Position numbers and translations under genes: made by a program. 64,000 bases of DNA from Candidatus Omnitrophota bacterium (GTDB taxonomy: Bacteria > Omnitrophota > Omnitrophia > Omnitrophales > Aquincolibacteriaceae): NCBI GenBank assembly GCA_903820505.1, contig CAIJHQ010000017.1:124001-188000 (forward strand), written 5' to 3'. The notes under the pieces were generated by a model that saw only the letters and a program-made list of their open reading frames with translations, searched no databases and was not told the DNA's origin. Of the stretch, positions 41,644 to 49,962 are shown one piece after another; position 1 is the stretch's first letter, and each line of letters begins with the position of its first letter.

Positions 41644-41716
41644 GGGAAAAGATTGTCTTTTAAAGATCCCGCGTTCGGCTATAATTTCATTCCCAACCGA
41701 CCCGAGGAGTAAAAAC

Positions 41717-42313
41717 ATGATCTGCTGTCTGGACCTGGAAGGTGTGTTGATCCCCGAGATTTGGATTCATGTGGCCAAGCGGACCAAGATCAAGGCACTT
41801 GAGATCACCACCCGCGACGAACCCGATTACGATAAGCTGATGCGCTTCCGTTTGGGAGTCCTAAAAAAGGAAGGGGTCCGTCTCCGCGACATCCGGGACG
41901 CGATCAAACGCATGGACCCGCTGCCCGGGGCCAAAAAGTTTTTGAAGGAACTTCAGAAACGTTATCAGGTGATCATTCTTTCGGATACCTACTATGAGTT
42001 CGCGGGCCCGATGATGGAAAAACTGGATTTTCCGACGCTCTTTTGCAATGCGCTTGAAATCGATGGCGAAGGATTCATCGCGAATTACCTTCTCCGGCAA
42101 AAGAACGGCAAGGAACAGGCGGTCAGGGGGCTCAAGAACCTTGGCTTCAAGGTGATGGCGGCCGGGGATTCCTACAATGACATCACAATGCTTCAGGCGG
42201 CTGACAGGGGAGTTCTGTTCCGTCCGCCGGCAAAGATCACCGCGGAATTCCCGCAATTCCCGGTGACGCACACCTACCCGGAACTTCTCGCGGCATTCCT
42301 GAAGACGGCGTAA
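41717..42313 (+). CDS. thrH: Phosphoserine phosphatase / homoserine phosphotransferase, ThrH-type HAD
   Basis: 198 residues. HAD motif I reads CLDLEGVLIPEIWI (the Glu-Gly variant D-x-E typical of ThrH). The cap has TTRDEPDYDKLM, HAD motif II is IILSDTYYEF, and motif IV AAGDSYNDITML. Overall similarity to Pseudomonas ThrH is high, including the C-terminal FPQFPVTHTYPEL. The family removes phosphate from phosphoserine and can transfer it to homoserine. A TATAAT box at 41680-41685 and GAGGAG site precede the ATG. It is convergent with the HIT gene (6-bp gap). Confidence 0.9.
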   Translation: MICCLDLEGVLIPEIWIHVAKRTKIKALEITTRDEPDYDKLMRFRLGVLKKEGVRLRDIRDAIKRMDPLPGAKKFLKELQKRYQVIILSDTYYEFAGPMMEKLDFPTLFCNALEIDGEGFIANYLLRQKNGKEQAVRGLKNLGFKVMAAGDSYNDITMLQAADRGVLFRPPAKITAEFPQFPVTHTYPELLAAFLKTA

Positions 42314-42319
42314 GAGAAA

Positions 42320-42718
42320 TTATGTTTCCAGATTCGAGCGGATCTTCGCCGCTATGGCGGCAAGCTCTTCTTCCGGAACACTCTTGGCCCGCGAAAAACT
42401 GAGCTCTGAGAGGCTGTTAATGATCGGGATCAGGTGTACGTGGGCGTGAGGGACTTCGATCCCGGCCACGATCACGCCGACCTTTTTGCAGGGGATGCTT
42501 TTCCGGATCGCCTTGGCGACATTTTTCGCGAAAACAAAAAGACCTTTGAGAAGCTCATCCTCCACGTCGAAGATGTAATCGATCTCTTCCTTCGGAATCA
42601 CGAGCGTGTGGCCGGGATTGACGGGCCGGAGGTCGAGAAAAGCAAGGTACCTGTCATCCTCGAGGATCTTGTGGGCCGGAATCTCTCCCTTGACGATGCG
42701 GGTAAAAATCGTTGCCAT
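42320..42718 (-). CDS. HIT family nucleotide-binding protein
   Basis: 132 residues. It begins with FTRIVKGEIPAHKILEDDRYLAFLDLRPVNPGHTLVIPKEEIDY, the standard N-terminus of HIT proteins. The catalytic histidine triad is HAHVHLIP. Such proteins hydrolyse AMP-linked substrates such as adenosine phosphoramidates (Hint branch). The start ATG has AAAGGAG upstream on the minus strand. A possible -10 (TACAAT on the minus strand, 42764-42769) gives a short leader. It is convergent with thrH and divergent from the next gene. Confidence 0.9.
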   Translation of the reverse strand: MATIFTRIVKGEIPAHKILEDDRYLAFLDLRPVNPGHTLVIPKEEIDYIFDVEDELLKGLFVFAKNVAKAIRKSIPCKKVGVIVAGIEVPHAHVHLIPIINSLSELSFSRAKSVPEEELAAIAAKIRSNLET

Positions 42719-42855
42719 GGCCTATTCTCCTTTAAAGCGATGCGTATTGGCCGGAAAGTCTTTATTGTAATCTCGCTTTTTGATAAGGGGTATAGTTTTT
42801 TCCAAAAAAGGGGTACAATACGGCGTTCTCAATAATCCACTAACGGGGGTTGAAC

Positions 42856-43200
42856 ATGGCAGACGAAAATAAGAAAACGGTTTTGGGTGTGACCGAGAAT
42901 CTGGAAGGACTCCTTTGCTACGCGCTGGGTTGGATCACGGGGCTTGTTTTCCTGATCCTGGAACCGAATAACGCCTTTGTGCGTTTTCACGCGCTCCAAT
43001 CGCTGGTGACTTTCCTGGGGCTTTTTATCATTTCCTTTGTGGTCGGGCTAGTGCCGGTCCTGGGTATTCTGGCGAATGTGTTGCTGCTGCCGCTCCAGAT
43101 CGTATTGTGGATCCTCCTAATGGTGAAGGCTTATAAGGGGGAGCGGTATAAATTGCCCATTGCCGGGGATTTTGTCGAGAAACAACTCGGCAGTAAATAG
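42856..43200 (+). CDS. DUF4870/Tic20-like small membrane protein
   Basis: 114 residues from ATG 42856. It has three hydrophobic segments: GLLCYALGWITGLVFLIL, SLVTFLGLFIISFVVGLVP and ILANVLLLPLQIVLWILLMV. The N-terminal ENLEGLLCYALGWITG and NAFVRFHALQS are typical of the DUF4870 family (also called chloroplast Tic20-like). Its role is unknown. TACAAT at 42814-42819 is a likely -10. A strong terminator (43226-43274) follows. An in-frame TTG 6 bp upstream is a less likely start. Confidence 0.85.
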   Translation: MADENKKTVLGVTENLEGLLCYALGWITGLVFLILEPNNAFVRFHALQSLVTFLGLFIISFVVGLVPVLGILANVLLLPLQIVLWILLMVKAYKGERYKLPIAGDFVEKQLGSK

Positions 43201-43225
43201 AACCTCTCCAACGGAAAATCTGATA

Positions 43226-43274
43226 GGGGGGACGGGCGCCTCTCCCGAGGCAGCCCGTCCCCCTCATCTTTTTT
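43226..43274 (+). terminator. Rho-independent terminator abutting the YkgJ-like start codon
   Basis: GGGGACGGGC (from 43226) pairs with GCCCGTCCCC (to 43263), followed by TCATC and a six-T run that ends directly before ATG 43275. It terminates the DUF4870 gene. Confidence 0.85.
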
Positions 43275-43589
43275 ATGGGAAACTTCCAGTGCCGTCGATG
43301 CGGTGCCTGTTGTAAGCAGCCTGGGTTCGTTTATCTTCGCGACGAGGATGTAGCCCGGCTTGCCCCGCATTTTTTCATGGATGCTTACCAGTTCACGGAA
43401 ACCTATTGTCTTCTTTTGGACCGCAAACACCTTGTTCTGAAGAAAAATCCCGATGAAACGTGCCTGTTCCTGGGGCCGGAGGGTTGCTCGGTCTATTCCG
43501 TGAGGCCCGGGCAGTGCCGCGACTATCCTCTCGGATGGAAAACAGAAAGAAGTCCGAATTATTGCGAAGGGCTTAAGAAAGAAGCTTAA
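43275..43589 (+). CDS. YkgJ-family cysteine cluster protein
   Basis: 104 residues. CRRCGACCKQPGF (C-x2-C-x3-C) near the N-terminus and PGQCRDYPLGW near the C-terminus are the conserved cysteine pattern of CxxCxxCC/YkgJ-like proteins, thought to bind zinc or Fe-S. ETCLFLGPEGCSVYSVRP fills the middle. The ATG directly follows the T-tract of an upstream terminator, so it has no normal leader or ribosome-binding site. It is either leaderless or depends on read-through. Its stop overlaps the stop of the convergent histidine kinase gene by 4 bp. Confidence 0.82.
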   Translation: MGNFQCRRCGACCKQPGFVYLRDEDVARLAPHFFMDAYQFTETYCLLLDRKHLVLKKNPDETCLFLGPEGCSVYSVRPGQCRDYPLGWKTERSPNYCEGLKKEA

Positions 43590-44962
43590 GCAACGGTCGG
43601 GGTGGCGTTATCCGCAGGAGGAGTCTCGTCAGATTTTTTGGGTGTCGGGCTGAAGGGCAGAGAAACAATGAACCGGGACCCTTTTCCGGGCTCACTTTCG
43701 AGGCCGATGGTCCCGCCATGCATTTCCACGAACTGTTTACTAATCGCCAGCCCCAGTCCCGTTCCCCGGACATTTTTTGAGGTGGTATGCCTCGCCTGTT
43801 CATAAGGCTGGAAAATGGATCCCTGATCTTCCGGCGCAATGCCGCCGCCGGTATCTTGCACTACGACCAATGCTCCCAAGGGGCCCTTCTTCAGGGATAC
43901 GTGGACGAAACCGTTTGTCGTGAATTTCAGGGCGTTCGAGAGAAGATTATAAAGGACCTGACGGATCTTCAGTTCGTCCGCGGTGATCACCAGACTGTCG
44001 GGCTTTTCCGTGAACTCCAGGGGGAGTTTTTTGGCGACGGCTTCCCCGTAGAAGACGTCCAGGACAGTGCTGATGAGCTTCACCAGATCGACCTCACGGA
44101 CCCTGAGCTGCATTTTCTTGGATTCCAGCTTGGAGAGGTCGAGCACATCGTTGATGAGGTCCCGCAAATGCTTCCCGCTTTTTCCGATACGGGTCAGAAA
44201 GTCCTGTTGTTTTTCAGAAAGGGAGCCGGTCGAAGGTTCGAGCAAAAGTTCCGAGAATCCCAGGATGGAATTTAAGGGGGCGCGGATCTCGTGGCTCATT
44301 CTTGCGAAATATTCGGTTTGAAGGTGATAAGAATATTTGAACCTGTCACTGGTCTCACGAAGTTCCCAGCAGAGTTCTTCCAGGCGGGCGTCTTTTTTCG
44401 CAAGGGCCGAGGCCAGGAAACGTACAACGACAGCGATCAGATAGAAGAAGGCGACATGACGGAAAACAACGGCGGTCTTTTGGACCAGATCCAGATCGGA
44501 GCTGAACGGAATGGTCTGGGGAATGAGGCCCCAATGACCGGCAAGAATGAGCCCGGTATAAAGCGCCGAGGCGAGGGTGGCAAGTTGCATTGTCAAGAAG
44601 GTCGGAAGATAAAGGGCACAATAAACTATGGAGATGAGGTAGCAGGAACTGTAAACAAAAAGGTCCATGTTCCCGAGAAGGTGCATGGCGACCGTTTCCG
44701 CCAGAAAATCAATGACCACGGATGCTATCAGCGCCTGATAACCGGAGGCCGGGTCCCTGAAAAGGAACGGGTAGGGACGGTTGACGAAGATCTCAACAAG
44801 AATGACGAGAAAGATGGGCCAAACATCAATCTTGAAATCTCCCCACCGGCAAGTCACGATGTATAAGGGGATCAGGATTAGGATCGTTAAAATACGCAGA
44901 AGATAGAGCTGGTAGGCCCTTTGATATATTTCGCCGATCGGGGTTCTGGCTGTGATCCTCAT
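43586..44962 (-). CDS. Membrane-bound sensor histidine kinase
   Basis: 458 residues from ATG 44962 (minus strand), chosen because GAGGA lies upstream; two in-frame starts at 45028 (GTG) and 45016 lack a site. The N-terminus has about five membrane segments with no recognised extracellular domain (LRILTILILIPLYIV, WPIFLVILVEIFV, HLLGNMDLFVYSSCYLISIVYCALY pieces). The HisKA box is FARMSHEIRAPLNSILGFSELL. The HATPase part has LYNLLSNALKFT, VQDTGGGIAPEDQG and GTGLGLAISKQFVEM. It probably pairs with a receiver such as the one at 49579. The ligand is unknown. Confidence 0.88.
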   Translation of the reverse strand: MRITARTPIGEIYQRAYQLYLLRILTILILIPLYIVTCRWGDFKIDVWPIFLVILVEIFVNRPYPFLFRDPASGYQALIASVVIDFLAETVAMHLLGNMDLFVYSSCYLISIVYCALYLPTFLTMQLATLASALYTGLILAGHWGLIPQTIPFSSDLDLVQKTAVVFRHVAFFYLIAVVVRFLASALAKKDARLEELCWELRETSDRFKYSYHLQTEYFARMSHEIRAPLNSILGFSELLLEPSTGSLSEKQQDFLTRIGKSGKHLRDLINDVLDLSKLESKKMQLRVREVDLVKLISTVLDVFYGEAVAKKLPLEFTEKPDSLVITADELKIRQVLYNLLSNALKFTTNGFVHVSLKKGPLGALVVVQDTGGGIAPEDQGSIFQPYEQARHTTSKNVRGTGLGLAISKQFVEMHGGTIGLESEPGKGSRFIVSLPFSPTPKKSDETPPADNATPTVA

Positions 44963-45088
44963 GTTTCCGTATCCTCGCGAGGTTGAGGTTTGAACGGCAC
45001 GAACAAGTTTTATCATAGCCAATATCACCCGAAAAGGGAACTTAATTTTCGTCAGGAAAATGCCGAGAAGGAGTTGGCGACAGGTTTG

Positions 45089-45117
45089 TTGCGGTCGATG
45101 CGGCCGGCTGTTACAAT
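45089..45117 (+). promoter_or_regulatory. Promoter of the PilT/PilU-type ATPase gene
   Basis: TTGCGG (45089-45094), 17-bp spacer, TACAAT (45112-45117), with TGT before the -10 box. It lies 45 bp before the GTG start of the ATPase gene. Confidence 0.5.
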
Positions 45118-45161
45118 GACAACCGTTCTGACACGATCGGCGAAGGCCGAAAAGGAGTTGT

Positions 45162-46268
45162 GTGGATAAGAGAGCTTACTTGAACTTCTGCCTCGAGAAG
45201 GTCATTGAAAGCAAGGGACAGGACGTCTTCCTAAAGGTCGGGGTGGCGCCCCGCATACGCGTCGGTACCCAGGTCCTCCCGCTGTCATTCAGGGAATTGG
45301 CCTCTGAAGAGGCGCGTGAACTTGTCCGTGAACTGCTCACGCCCCAGCAGTGGGAAGCCCTCGAAAAGAACCGGAGCGTGGATTTCGGATTCACCTACAA
45401 AGAGAAGGGCTGCCGTTTCCGTGCCAACGCTTTCTACCAGCAAGGACTGCTTTCCATTGTGTTCCGTCTTTTATGGAGCGGGATTCCGAATTTTGAGGAA
45501 CTGCGGTTGCCAGGGATATTGGGAAAAGTGGCTTTGGAAAGATCAGGGATCATTCTCATCGCGGGAGCGGTCTCATCCGGGAAAAGCACGACGATCGCGG
45601 CCATCGTGAACGCAATGAACAAGAGCGTCCAAAGGCACATCATCACCCTGGAAGATCCGGTCGAATATCTCTATGAAGATGACCAATGCCTGATCCAACA
45701 ACGGGAGGTCGGCGAGGATACGGAGAGTTTCGGGTCGGCCCTGAAATACGCGGTCCGTCAATCTCCGGATGTGGTCGTGATCGGGGAAATGCGGGACGCC
45801 GAGTCGTTCCGGTTCTCTTTGGCGGCCGCGGAGGTCGGGCGGTTGGTCATATCGTCCATTCACGCGCAATCGGTGTACCAGGTGTTCGACCGTTTTCTCG
45901 GGTTTTTTCCGTCAGAGGAGCGGGACGCCGTCCTGCGTCATTTTGCCGCGAACGTTTCCTGCATCGCGATCCAGAAACTTATCACCGAGAAAGACGGCAA
46001 GACCCTCATTCCCGCCGTGGAGATCCTTTTGGGGAACTTTATCGTCCGGCAGCTCATCATGGAGAAGAAGATCGATAAGCTTGATCAGGCGCTGCGCAAT
46101 TGCCGTCAGGAAGGCATGCAGACCATGGAACAGTCGCTTTTCCAGCTCTGGGAGTCCCAAAAGATCACACGGGAGGCCGCCATGGCGGCCAGTCTGTCGC
46201 CCCAGGAACTGGAAGCCCTGATGAAGGGGATCCATATCGGCCAGGAGACCAAGATTCTTGGGGGATAG
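45162..46268 (+). CDS. PilT/PilU-type secretion/twitching ATPase
   Basis: 368 residues. The N-terminal domain (FCLEKVIESKGQDVFLKVGVAPRIRV) matches PilT-like proteins. Walker A is ILIAGAVSSGKSTTIAAIV near residue 138 (usual GPTGSGKSTT). The Asp box is ITLEDPVEYLYED, Walker B VVVIGEMRDAESF and the His box VISSIHAQSVYQVFDRFL (PilT has T-L-H-T here). These changes point to the PilU/PilT-like subgroup, not a strict PilT. It is a hexameric cytoplasmic motor for retraction of type IV pili. GTG 45162 is preceded by AAAGGAG. No pilin or pilus platform gene is nearby. Confidence 0.82.
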   Translation: MDKRAYLNFCLEKVIESKGQDVFLKVGVAPRIRVGTQVLPLSFRELASEEARELVRELLTPQQWEALEKNRSVDFGFTYKEKGCRFRANAFYQQGLLSIVFRLLWSGIPNFEELRLPGILGKVALERSGIILIAGAVSSGKSTTIAAIVNAMNKSVQRHIITLEDPVEYLYEDDQCLIQQREVGEDTESFGSALKYAVRQSPDVVVIGEMRDAESFRFSLAAAEVGRLVISSIHAQSVYQVFDRFLGFFPSEERDAVLRHFAANVSCIAIQKLITEKDGKTLIPAVEILLGNFIVRQLIMEKKIDKLDQALRNCRQEGMQTMEQSLFQLWESQKITREAAMAASLSPQELEALMKGIHIGQETKILGG

Positions 46269-46337
46269 CGCTGGCGGGGTCATCCCATTCGCGGTGAGGC
46301 TCGGAATTCCTCCGGGGGCATGATGTTTTTGGGACGG

Positions 46338-46346
46338 TGCTAATAT
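46338..46346 (+). promoter_or_regulatory. Extended -10 promoter giving a probable leaderless mRNA
   Basis: TGC TAATAT ends 6 bp before ATG 46353; the ATG has no ribosome-binding site. Transcription would begin at or right beside the start codon. Confidence 0.5.
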
Positions 46347-46352
46347 TTTAAT

Positions 46353-47477
46353 ATGAATACTCCGGAAAAATCCTATCAAGCGGCTCACGAGATCGGCAGG
46401 ATCTATGACGCTATCACGGACAGCAAGATCCTGAACGATTTTTTTCTTACCACAGTATTCCAACTTATTCCCGCGCAAAAAGGGTACTTGTTCCTGGTCA
46501 CTCAGAACAACACGCTTTTGCTTACCGCCACGGTCCCGCCTCCCAAGGAAGCCGCGCCGGAACTGCACAAAGCGGCGCGGAAGGCTTTTGACGACGGAAA
46601 ACCGGCGGCTTGCGGCAGGCTCCTTTTTCTTCCGGTGATCGCGCGGAACAGCCCCATGGGGATCGCCTGTTTCGAAAGGGGACCTGAGAGCGAGGCTTTT
46701 AGCGCGAAGGAAGTGGAAGTCGGTTTTGACCTGGCCTCGGAATTTTCGGGGGCGCTGAAGAACATTCTTCTTTTCGAGGAGAACCTTAAAATGGAGCGCC
46801 TGGCGGCGGTCGGGCAGGCCATGGGGATGGTCATCCATGAGGTGAAGAACATCATGCAGCTTACGCGTTTTTCGGACGAGATGATCCGGATGGGATTGAA
46901 AGAGAAAAATAATACTTATCTCGACAAGGGCCTCGCCAAGATGGCCAAATCCCTGAAGGAGATGGACGGGTTTGCTTTTGAGATGCTGAGCCTTACGAAG
47001 GACTATCAGCTGGAGCCCGAAAAGATGAACGTTGCGGCGTTGTTGGAGGAGCTGAGTTCGGATCTTTTCGAACGGGCGCAAGGCAACGGCATACGGCTGG
47101 ATTTTCAGGCGGAGCCCGGTTTCCCGGAAGTGGAAGGGGATGCGGGCGGGATCCGCCGCGCTTTACTCAATCTCGTGAAGAACGCTTTTGAAGCCTTTCA
47201 GGACCGGACCGCGGCCTGTGTGAAGATCCGCTCGCGGGTCGTGGACGCCGCGAACTATGAGATCGCGGTTGAAGACAACGCCTCCGGTATGAGCGAAGAA
47301 GTGCGGGCCCGACTTTTTGAGGCTTTTTTTTCGACCAAAGGAAAACGCGGTACCGGCCTGGGACTCATGGTCGTGTCGCGCGTCGTGAAAATGCACCGGG
47401 GAGAGATCGAGGTCGAGAGCAGTCCGGGAGTCGGGACAAAGTTCATCCTGACGCTGCCCCGCAGTTTCCCTAAATAA
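46353..47477 (+). CDS. GAF-domain sensor histidine kinase (NtrB-like)
   Basis: 374 residues. A short helix is followed by a GAF-like domain (about 15-140; AQKGYLFLVTQNN, GIACFERG). The phospho-acceptor region has GMVIHEVKNIMQLTRFSDEM (His box of the HE-x-K-N type). The ATPase domain has ALLNLVKNAFEAF, AVEDNASGMSEEVRARLFEAFFSTKGKRGTGLGLMVVSRVVKMH. It has no membrane span, so it is cytoplasmic. The start appears leaderless. It ends 8 bp inside the convergent SpoIIE-type gene. It may sense a small intracellular ligand. Confidence 0.87.
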   Translation: MNTPEKSYQAAHEIGRIYDAITDSKILNDFFLTTVFQLIPAQKGYLFLVTQNNTLLLTATVPPPKEAAPELHKAARKAFDDGKPAACGRLLFLPVIARNSPMGIACFERGPESEAFSAKEVEVGFDLASEFSGALKNILLFEENLKMERLAAVGQAMGMVIHEVKNIMQLTRFSDEMIRMGLKEKNNTYLDKGLAKMAKSLKEMDGFAFEMLSLTKDYQLEPEKMNVAALLEELSSDLFERAQGNGIRLDFQAEPGFPEVEGDAGGIRRALLNLVKNAFEAFQDRTAACVKIRSRVVDAANYEIAVEDNASGMSEEVRARLFEAFFSTKGKRGTGLGLMVVSRVVKMHRGEIEVESSPGVGTKFILTLPRSFPK

Positions 47478-48765
47478 CGACCACCAGGGACGTGATATCG
47501 TCGTGCTGCTCGGCGCCGGCGGTGAATTGCCGTACATCCTCAGAAATTCTTTCCGAATATTCCGAAGCCTTCGAAGCCCGGATCCGGACGTTCGCTGCCA
47601 GCCGTTCCGCCGTGTAGTCTTTGCCGTTCCTGTCCCGCGCTTCGATCACGCCGTCCGTATACAGGACAATGGCGTCGCCTTTTTCCAGCGTGATGGCGGC
47701 TTGGGGGAAAACCATTCCCGGCGCCATCCCGAGGGGAACGCTTTGAGCGTTGCTGAGAAATTCGGTTTGGCCGGTAGCGTTCCTCCGCAGAAGGATCGGG
47801 AGATGGCCGGCGGAAGCGTATTGCACCGTACCCGCTTTCTTATCGATGATCAGAAAAACCATGGTAATGAACATTCCGAGGAAACTTTCGCCCGCCATTC
47901 TGTCATTCAAACGCGTGACGAGTTCCGAAGAATCCTTCGATTGTGGCGCCAGGAACCGGTATTCCGACATCGCGCGGACCATGTAAAGGGCCGCCGGGAC
48001 GCCTTTCCCCGAAACGTCGCCAAAGATGACCCCGACGCGGTCATTATCGATCATGAGAACATCGTACAGATCACCGCCTACGTCGAGGGCCGGGAGGGTC
48101 TGGGCGTAGAGGTCGAGCCCGTAGGAGCGTGTCTTGAGGTCCGGAAGGAAATTCTGTTGGATCTCGTGGGCGATCTTGAGCGCTTGTTTGGCTTTTTCCT
48201 GTCTTACGATCTCGGAGTGCAGTTTTGCGTTCTCGATGGCGATGGCGGCCTGGTGCGCGAACGTTTCAAAGAGATCAAGGTCGCTCGAACAGAACCTCTT
48301 GCGGAGCAGGGGGTTGATCGCCTGCAATACGCCGATGACCTTTCCCCTCGCCTGCATCGGGACGCAGAGGATCGCGCGGGTGACGAACCCGGTCGAGGCA
48401 TCGAAACGTTTTGCGAAGCGCGGGTCGTTCTGGGCATTGTTGATGACGAGAGGTTTCCCGGTCTTCGCGACCGTTCCCGCGATCCCTTCGCCCATTTTGA
48501 CGCGGAACTTTTCCTCAAGGGCCGATCCTTTGCCGCCGAGGGCGACGCGGAATACGAGATCGTTCGAAGCCTCATCGATCAGCAGCAGCGACGCGACTTC
48601 CGCGCGCATGACCTCCGCCGAGGTTTTCATGATGATGGCCAGGAGCTGGTTGAGTTCGAGCGTGGAGTTCAGGATGCTGTTGAGGCTGAGGACTTTCTGA
48701 AGGTTCCGGATCCTCTCCGCGGGAGTGCTTTTTTTCTTGGGAACGGGGATCTCTTCGGGTTCCAT
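47470..48765 (-). CDS. GAF-domain SpoIIE-type protein phosphatase (RsbU-like)
   Basis: 431 residues. A helical N-terminus (KKSTPAERIRNLQKVLSLNSILNSTLELNQLL) precedes a GAF domain (about 45-180; LLIDEASNDLVFRVALGGKG). PP2C/SpoIIE motifs follow: LPALDVGGDLYDVLMIDNDRVGVIFGDVSGKG (metal Asp residues), AGHLPILLRRN and LYTDGVIEARDRNGK. Such enzymes dephosphorylate anti-sigma-factor antagonists in partner-switching. It starts directly after the DUF3307 stop codon (no gap) and is probably co-transcribed with it. Confidence 0.9.
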   Translation of the reverse strand: MEPEEIPVPKKKSTPAERIRNLQKVLSLNSILNSTLELNQLLAIIMKTSAEVMRAEVASLLLIDEASNDLVFRVALGGKGSALEEKFRVKMGEGIAGTVAKTGKPLVINNAQNDPRFAKRFDASTGFVTRAILCVPMQARGKVIGVLQAINPLLRKRFCSSDLDLFETFAHQAAIAIENAKLHSEIVRQEKAKQALKIAHEIQQNFLPDLKTRSYGLDLYAQTLPALDVGGDLYDVLMIDNDRVGVIFGDVSGKGVPAALYMVRAMSEYRFLAPQSKDSSELVTRLNDRMAGESFLGMFITMVFLIIDKKAGTVQYASAGHLPILLRRNATGQTEFLSNAQSVPLGMAPGMVFPQAAITLEKGDAIVLYTDGVIEARDRNGKDYTAERLAANVRIRASKASEYSERISEDVRQFTAGAEQHDDITSLVVVI

Positions 48766-49476
48766 TTAAAGGACGATCCGGAAACAAAGGCTGAGAAGGA
48801 CCGCGTAGGAAAAACTGATGAGGAATCCGGTCCGGTCGCGCATTTTTTTGAAGGGGAGCCTTGCCAGTCCGACGAGCGGGGTGAGAAGAATTCCAAGAAG
48901 CAGGTGCGGCGTCACCAGAACGATGATCCCGATGATGCTTCGCTCCAAAAGGGTGTAGGTTATCTCGTAGGAGGTGATCCCGTAAAGAGGACGCGAGTTC
49001 TTGACGAAACTCCGGTAGAAGGCATGGATCGTGTAGCTCCCGGCAACGGTCAGCAGGATGAAAAAGATGAGGAATAGCGTGAAGGTGTTGTCCCTGTAGA
49101 CCGCGTCAAGGAGCGCGTCATTCGGGAATCCGCGGACCTCGGAACTGATCGGGAGGATCAGGATGGAACCGAGGACGAGGACATGAACGAATTGGTCGGT
49201 CATGAAATAAAGAAAAGTGTTCTTGGGGATCTTCTTGGTCAGCGTGTATTTGATGAAATCCTGGATCAGGTGGAAAATCATTACCGCGGCTGCAAAAACC
49301 CAGATCTCCGGGTTCCCCAAATACGGATAGAGGAATAGGAGCAGAACGACCCCGTGGATCAGGACATGAAGGATATGTCCCCACAGGCTCCGTACTTTTA
49401 ACTGGTAAAGCCCTTCGAACTGAAAAACGAAATCCGCGACAAGATGCGCTAAAAGAACTTTCCAAAAAAGGAACAT
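48766..49476 (-). CDS. DUF3307 family membrane protein
   Basis: 236 residues from ATG 49476 (minus strand), which has a strong AGGAGG site; longer in-frame starts (to 49665) lack one. It begins FLFWKVLLAHLVADFVFQ, a DUF3307 signature, and has six to seven membrane spans (HVLIHGVVLLLFLYPYLG, WVFAAAVMIFHLIQDFIKYTL, LFLIFFILLTVAGSYTIHAFY and others). Function is unknown. Because the SpoIIE-like gene follows without a gap, the pair may form a membrane-linked signalling unit. A TATAAT-like -10 (minus strand, 49502-49507) lies just upstream of the AGGAGG. Confidence 0.82.
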   Translation of the reverse strand: MFLFWKVLLAHLVADFVFQFEGLYQLKVRSLWGHILHVLIHGVVLLLFLYPYLGNPEIWVFAAAVMIFHLIQDFIKYTLTKKIPKNTFLYFMTDQFVHVLVLGSILILPISSEVRGFPNDALLDAVYRDNTFTLFLIFFILLTVAGSYTIHAFYRSFVKNSRPLYGITSYEITYTLLERSIIGIIVLVTPHLLLGILLTPLVGLARLPFKKMRDRTGFLISFSYAVLLSLCFRIVL

Positions 49477-49531
49477 GAAGAGCCTCCTGATTTTGGGGAA
49501 CATTATACCGCTAAAATAGAAAGTGAGAATA

Positions 49532-49540
49532 TGATAAAAT
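49532..49540 (+). promoter_or_regulatory. Extended -10 promoter of the receiver-domain gene
   Basis: TGA TAAAAT, an extended -10 element 38 bp before ATG 49579 and divergent from the DUF3307 promoter, from which it is separated by only about 30 bp. Confidence 0.4.
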
Positions 49541-49578
49541 GACGCCCGAAGGTCGGGCACAACACTCCGGAGCGAACG

Positions 49579-49962
49579 ATGAAAAAGAAAAAAACGGTTG
49601 TCGTGGTGGATGACGAGAGCGATTTTACTGAAATGGTGAAGATCCTGCTCGAAAAGACGGGCCATTTTGAGGTCGGGGTCTGCAATTTCGGAGCGGATGC
49701 CGTTGAGATGATCCGGGGATGGAAGCCGGACCTCGTTCTCCTGGATATTTTAATGCCGGGCATGGACGGGACGGAGATCGCAGGCAAGCTGAGGGAGGAT
49801 AAGGATCTCTGCTCTATTCCGGTGATGTTCTCGACCGCGCTGGTGACGACAAAGGAAGCCTCCCAGAATCCCTTGCTCTCAAAAAATCTCTTCATTTCAA
49901 AGCCGATCGACGGCGAGGCGCTTGTCAAACGCGTCCGGGAGTTTTTTCAAATTGAAGATTGA
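49579..49962 (+). CDS. Single-domain response regulator (CheY-like receiver)
   Basis: 127 residues, receiver only. The acidic pair is VVVVDDESDF, the phospho-acceptor Asp is LVLLDILMPGMDGTEIA near residue 56, the Thr/Ser switch is PVMFSTALV, and the conserved Lys is FISKPIDGEALV. Without an output domain it must work by protein contact, as in chemotaxis or pilus motor control. The GGAG before ATG is clear. It overlaps the next gene. Nearby histidine kinases (43586 and 46353) are candidate phosphate donors. Confidence 0.9.
   Translation: MKKKKTVVVVDDESDFTEMVKILLEKTGHFEVGVCNFGADAVEMIRGWKPDLVLLDILMPGMDGTEIAGKLREDKDLCSIPVMFSTALVTTKEASQNPLLSKNLFISKPIDGEALVKRVREFFQIED

Noticed and set aside
47503-49077. 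Long open frame on the plus strand opposite the phosphatase and DUF3307 genes
   Set aside because: Both minus-strand genes have full domain motifs and good starts; the plus-strand translation is Asp/Arg-rich with no domain.
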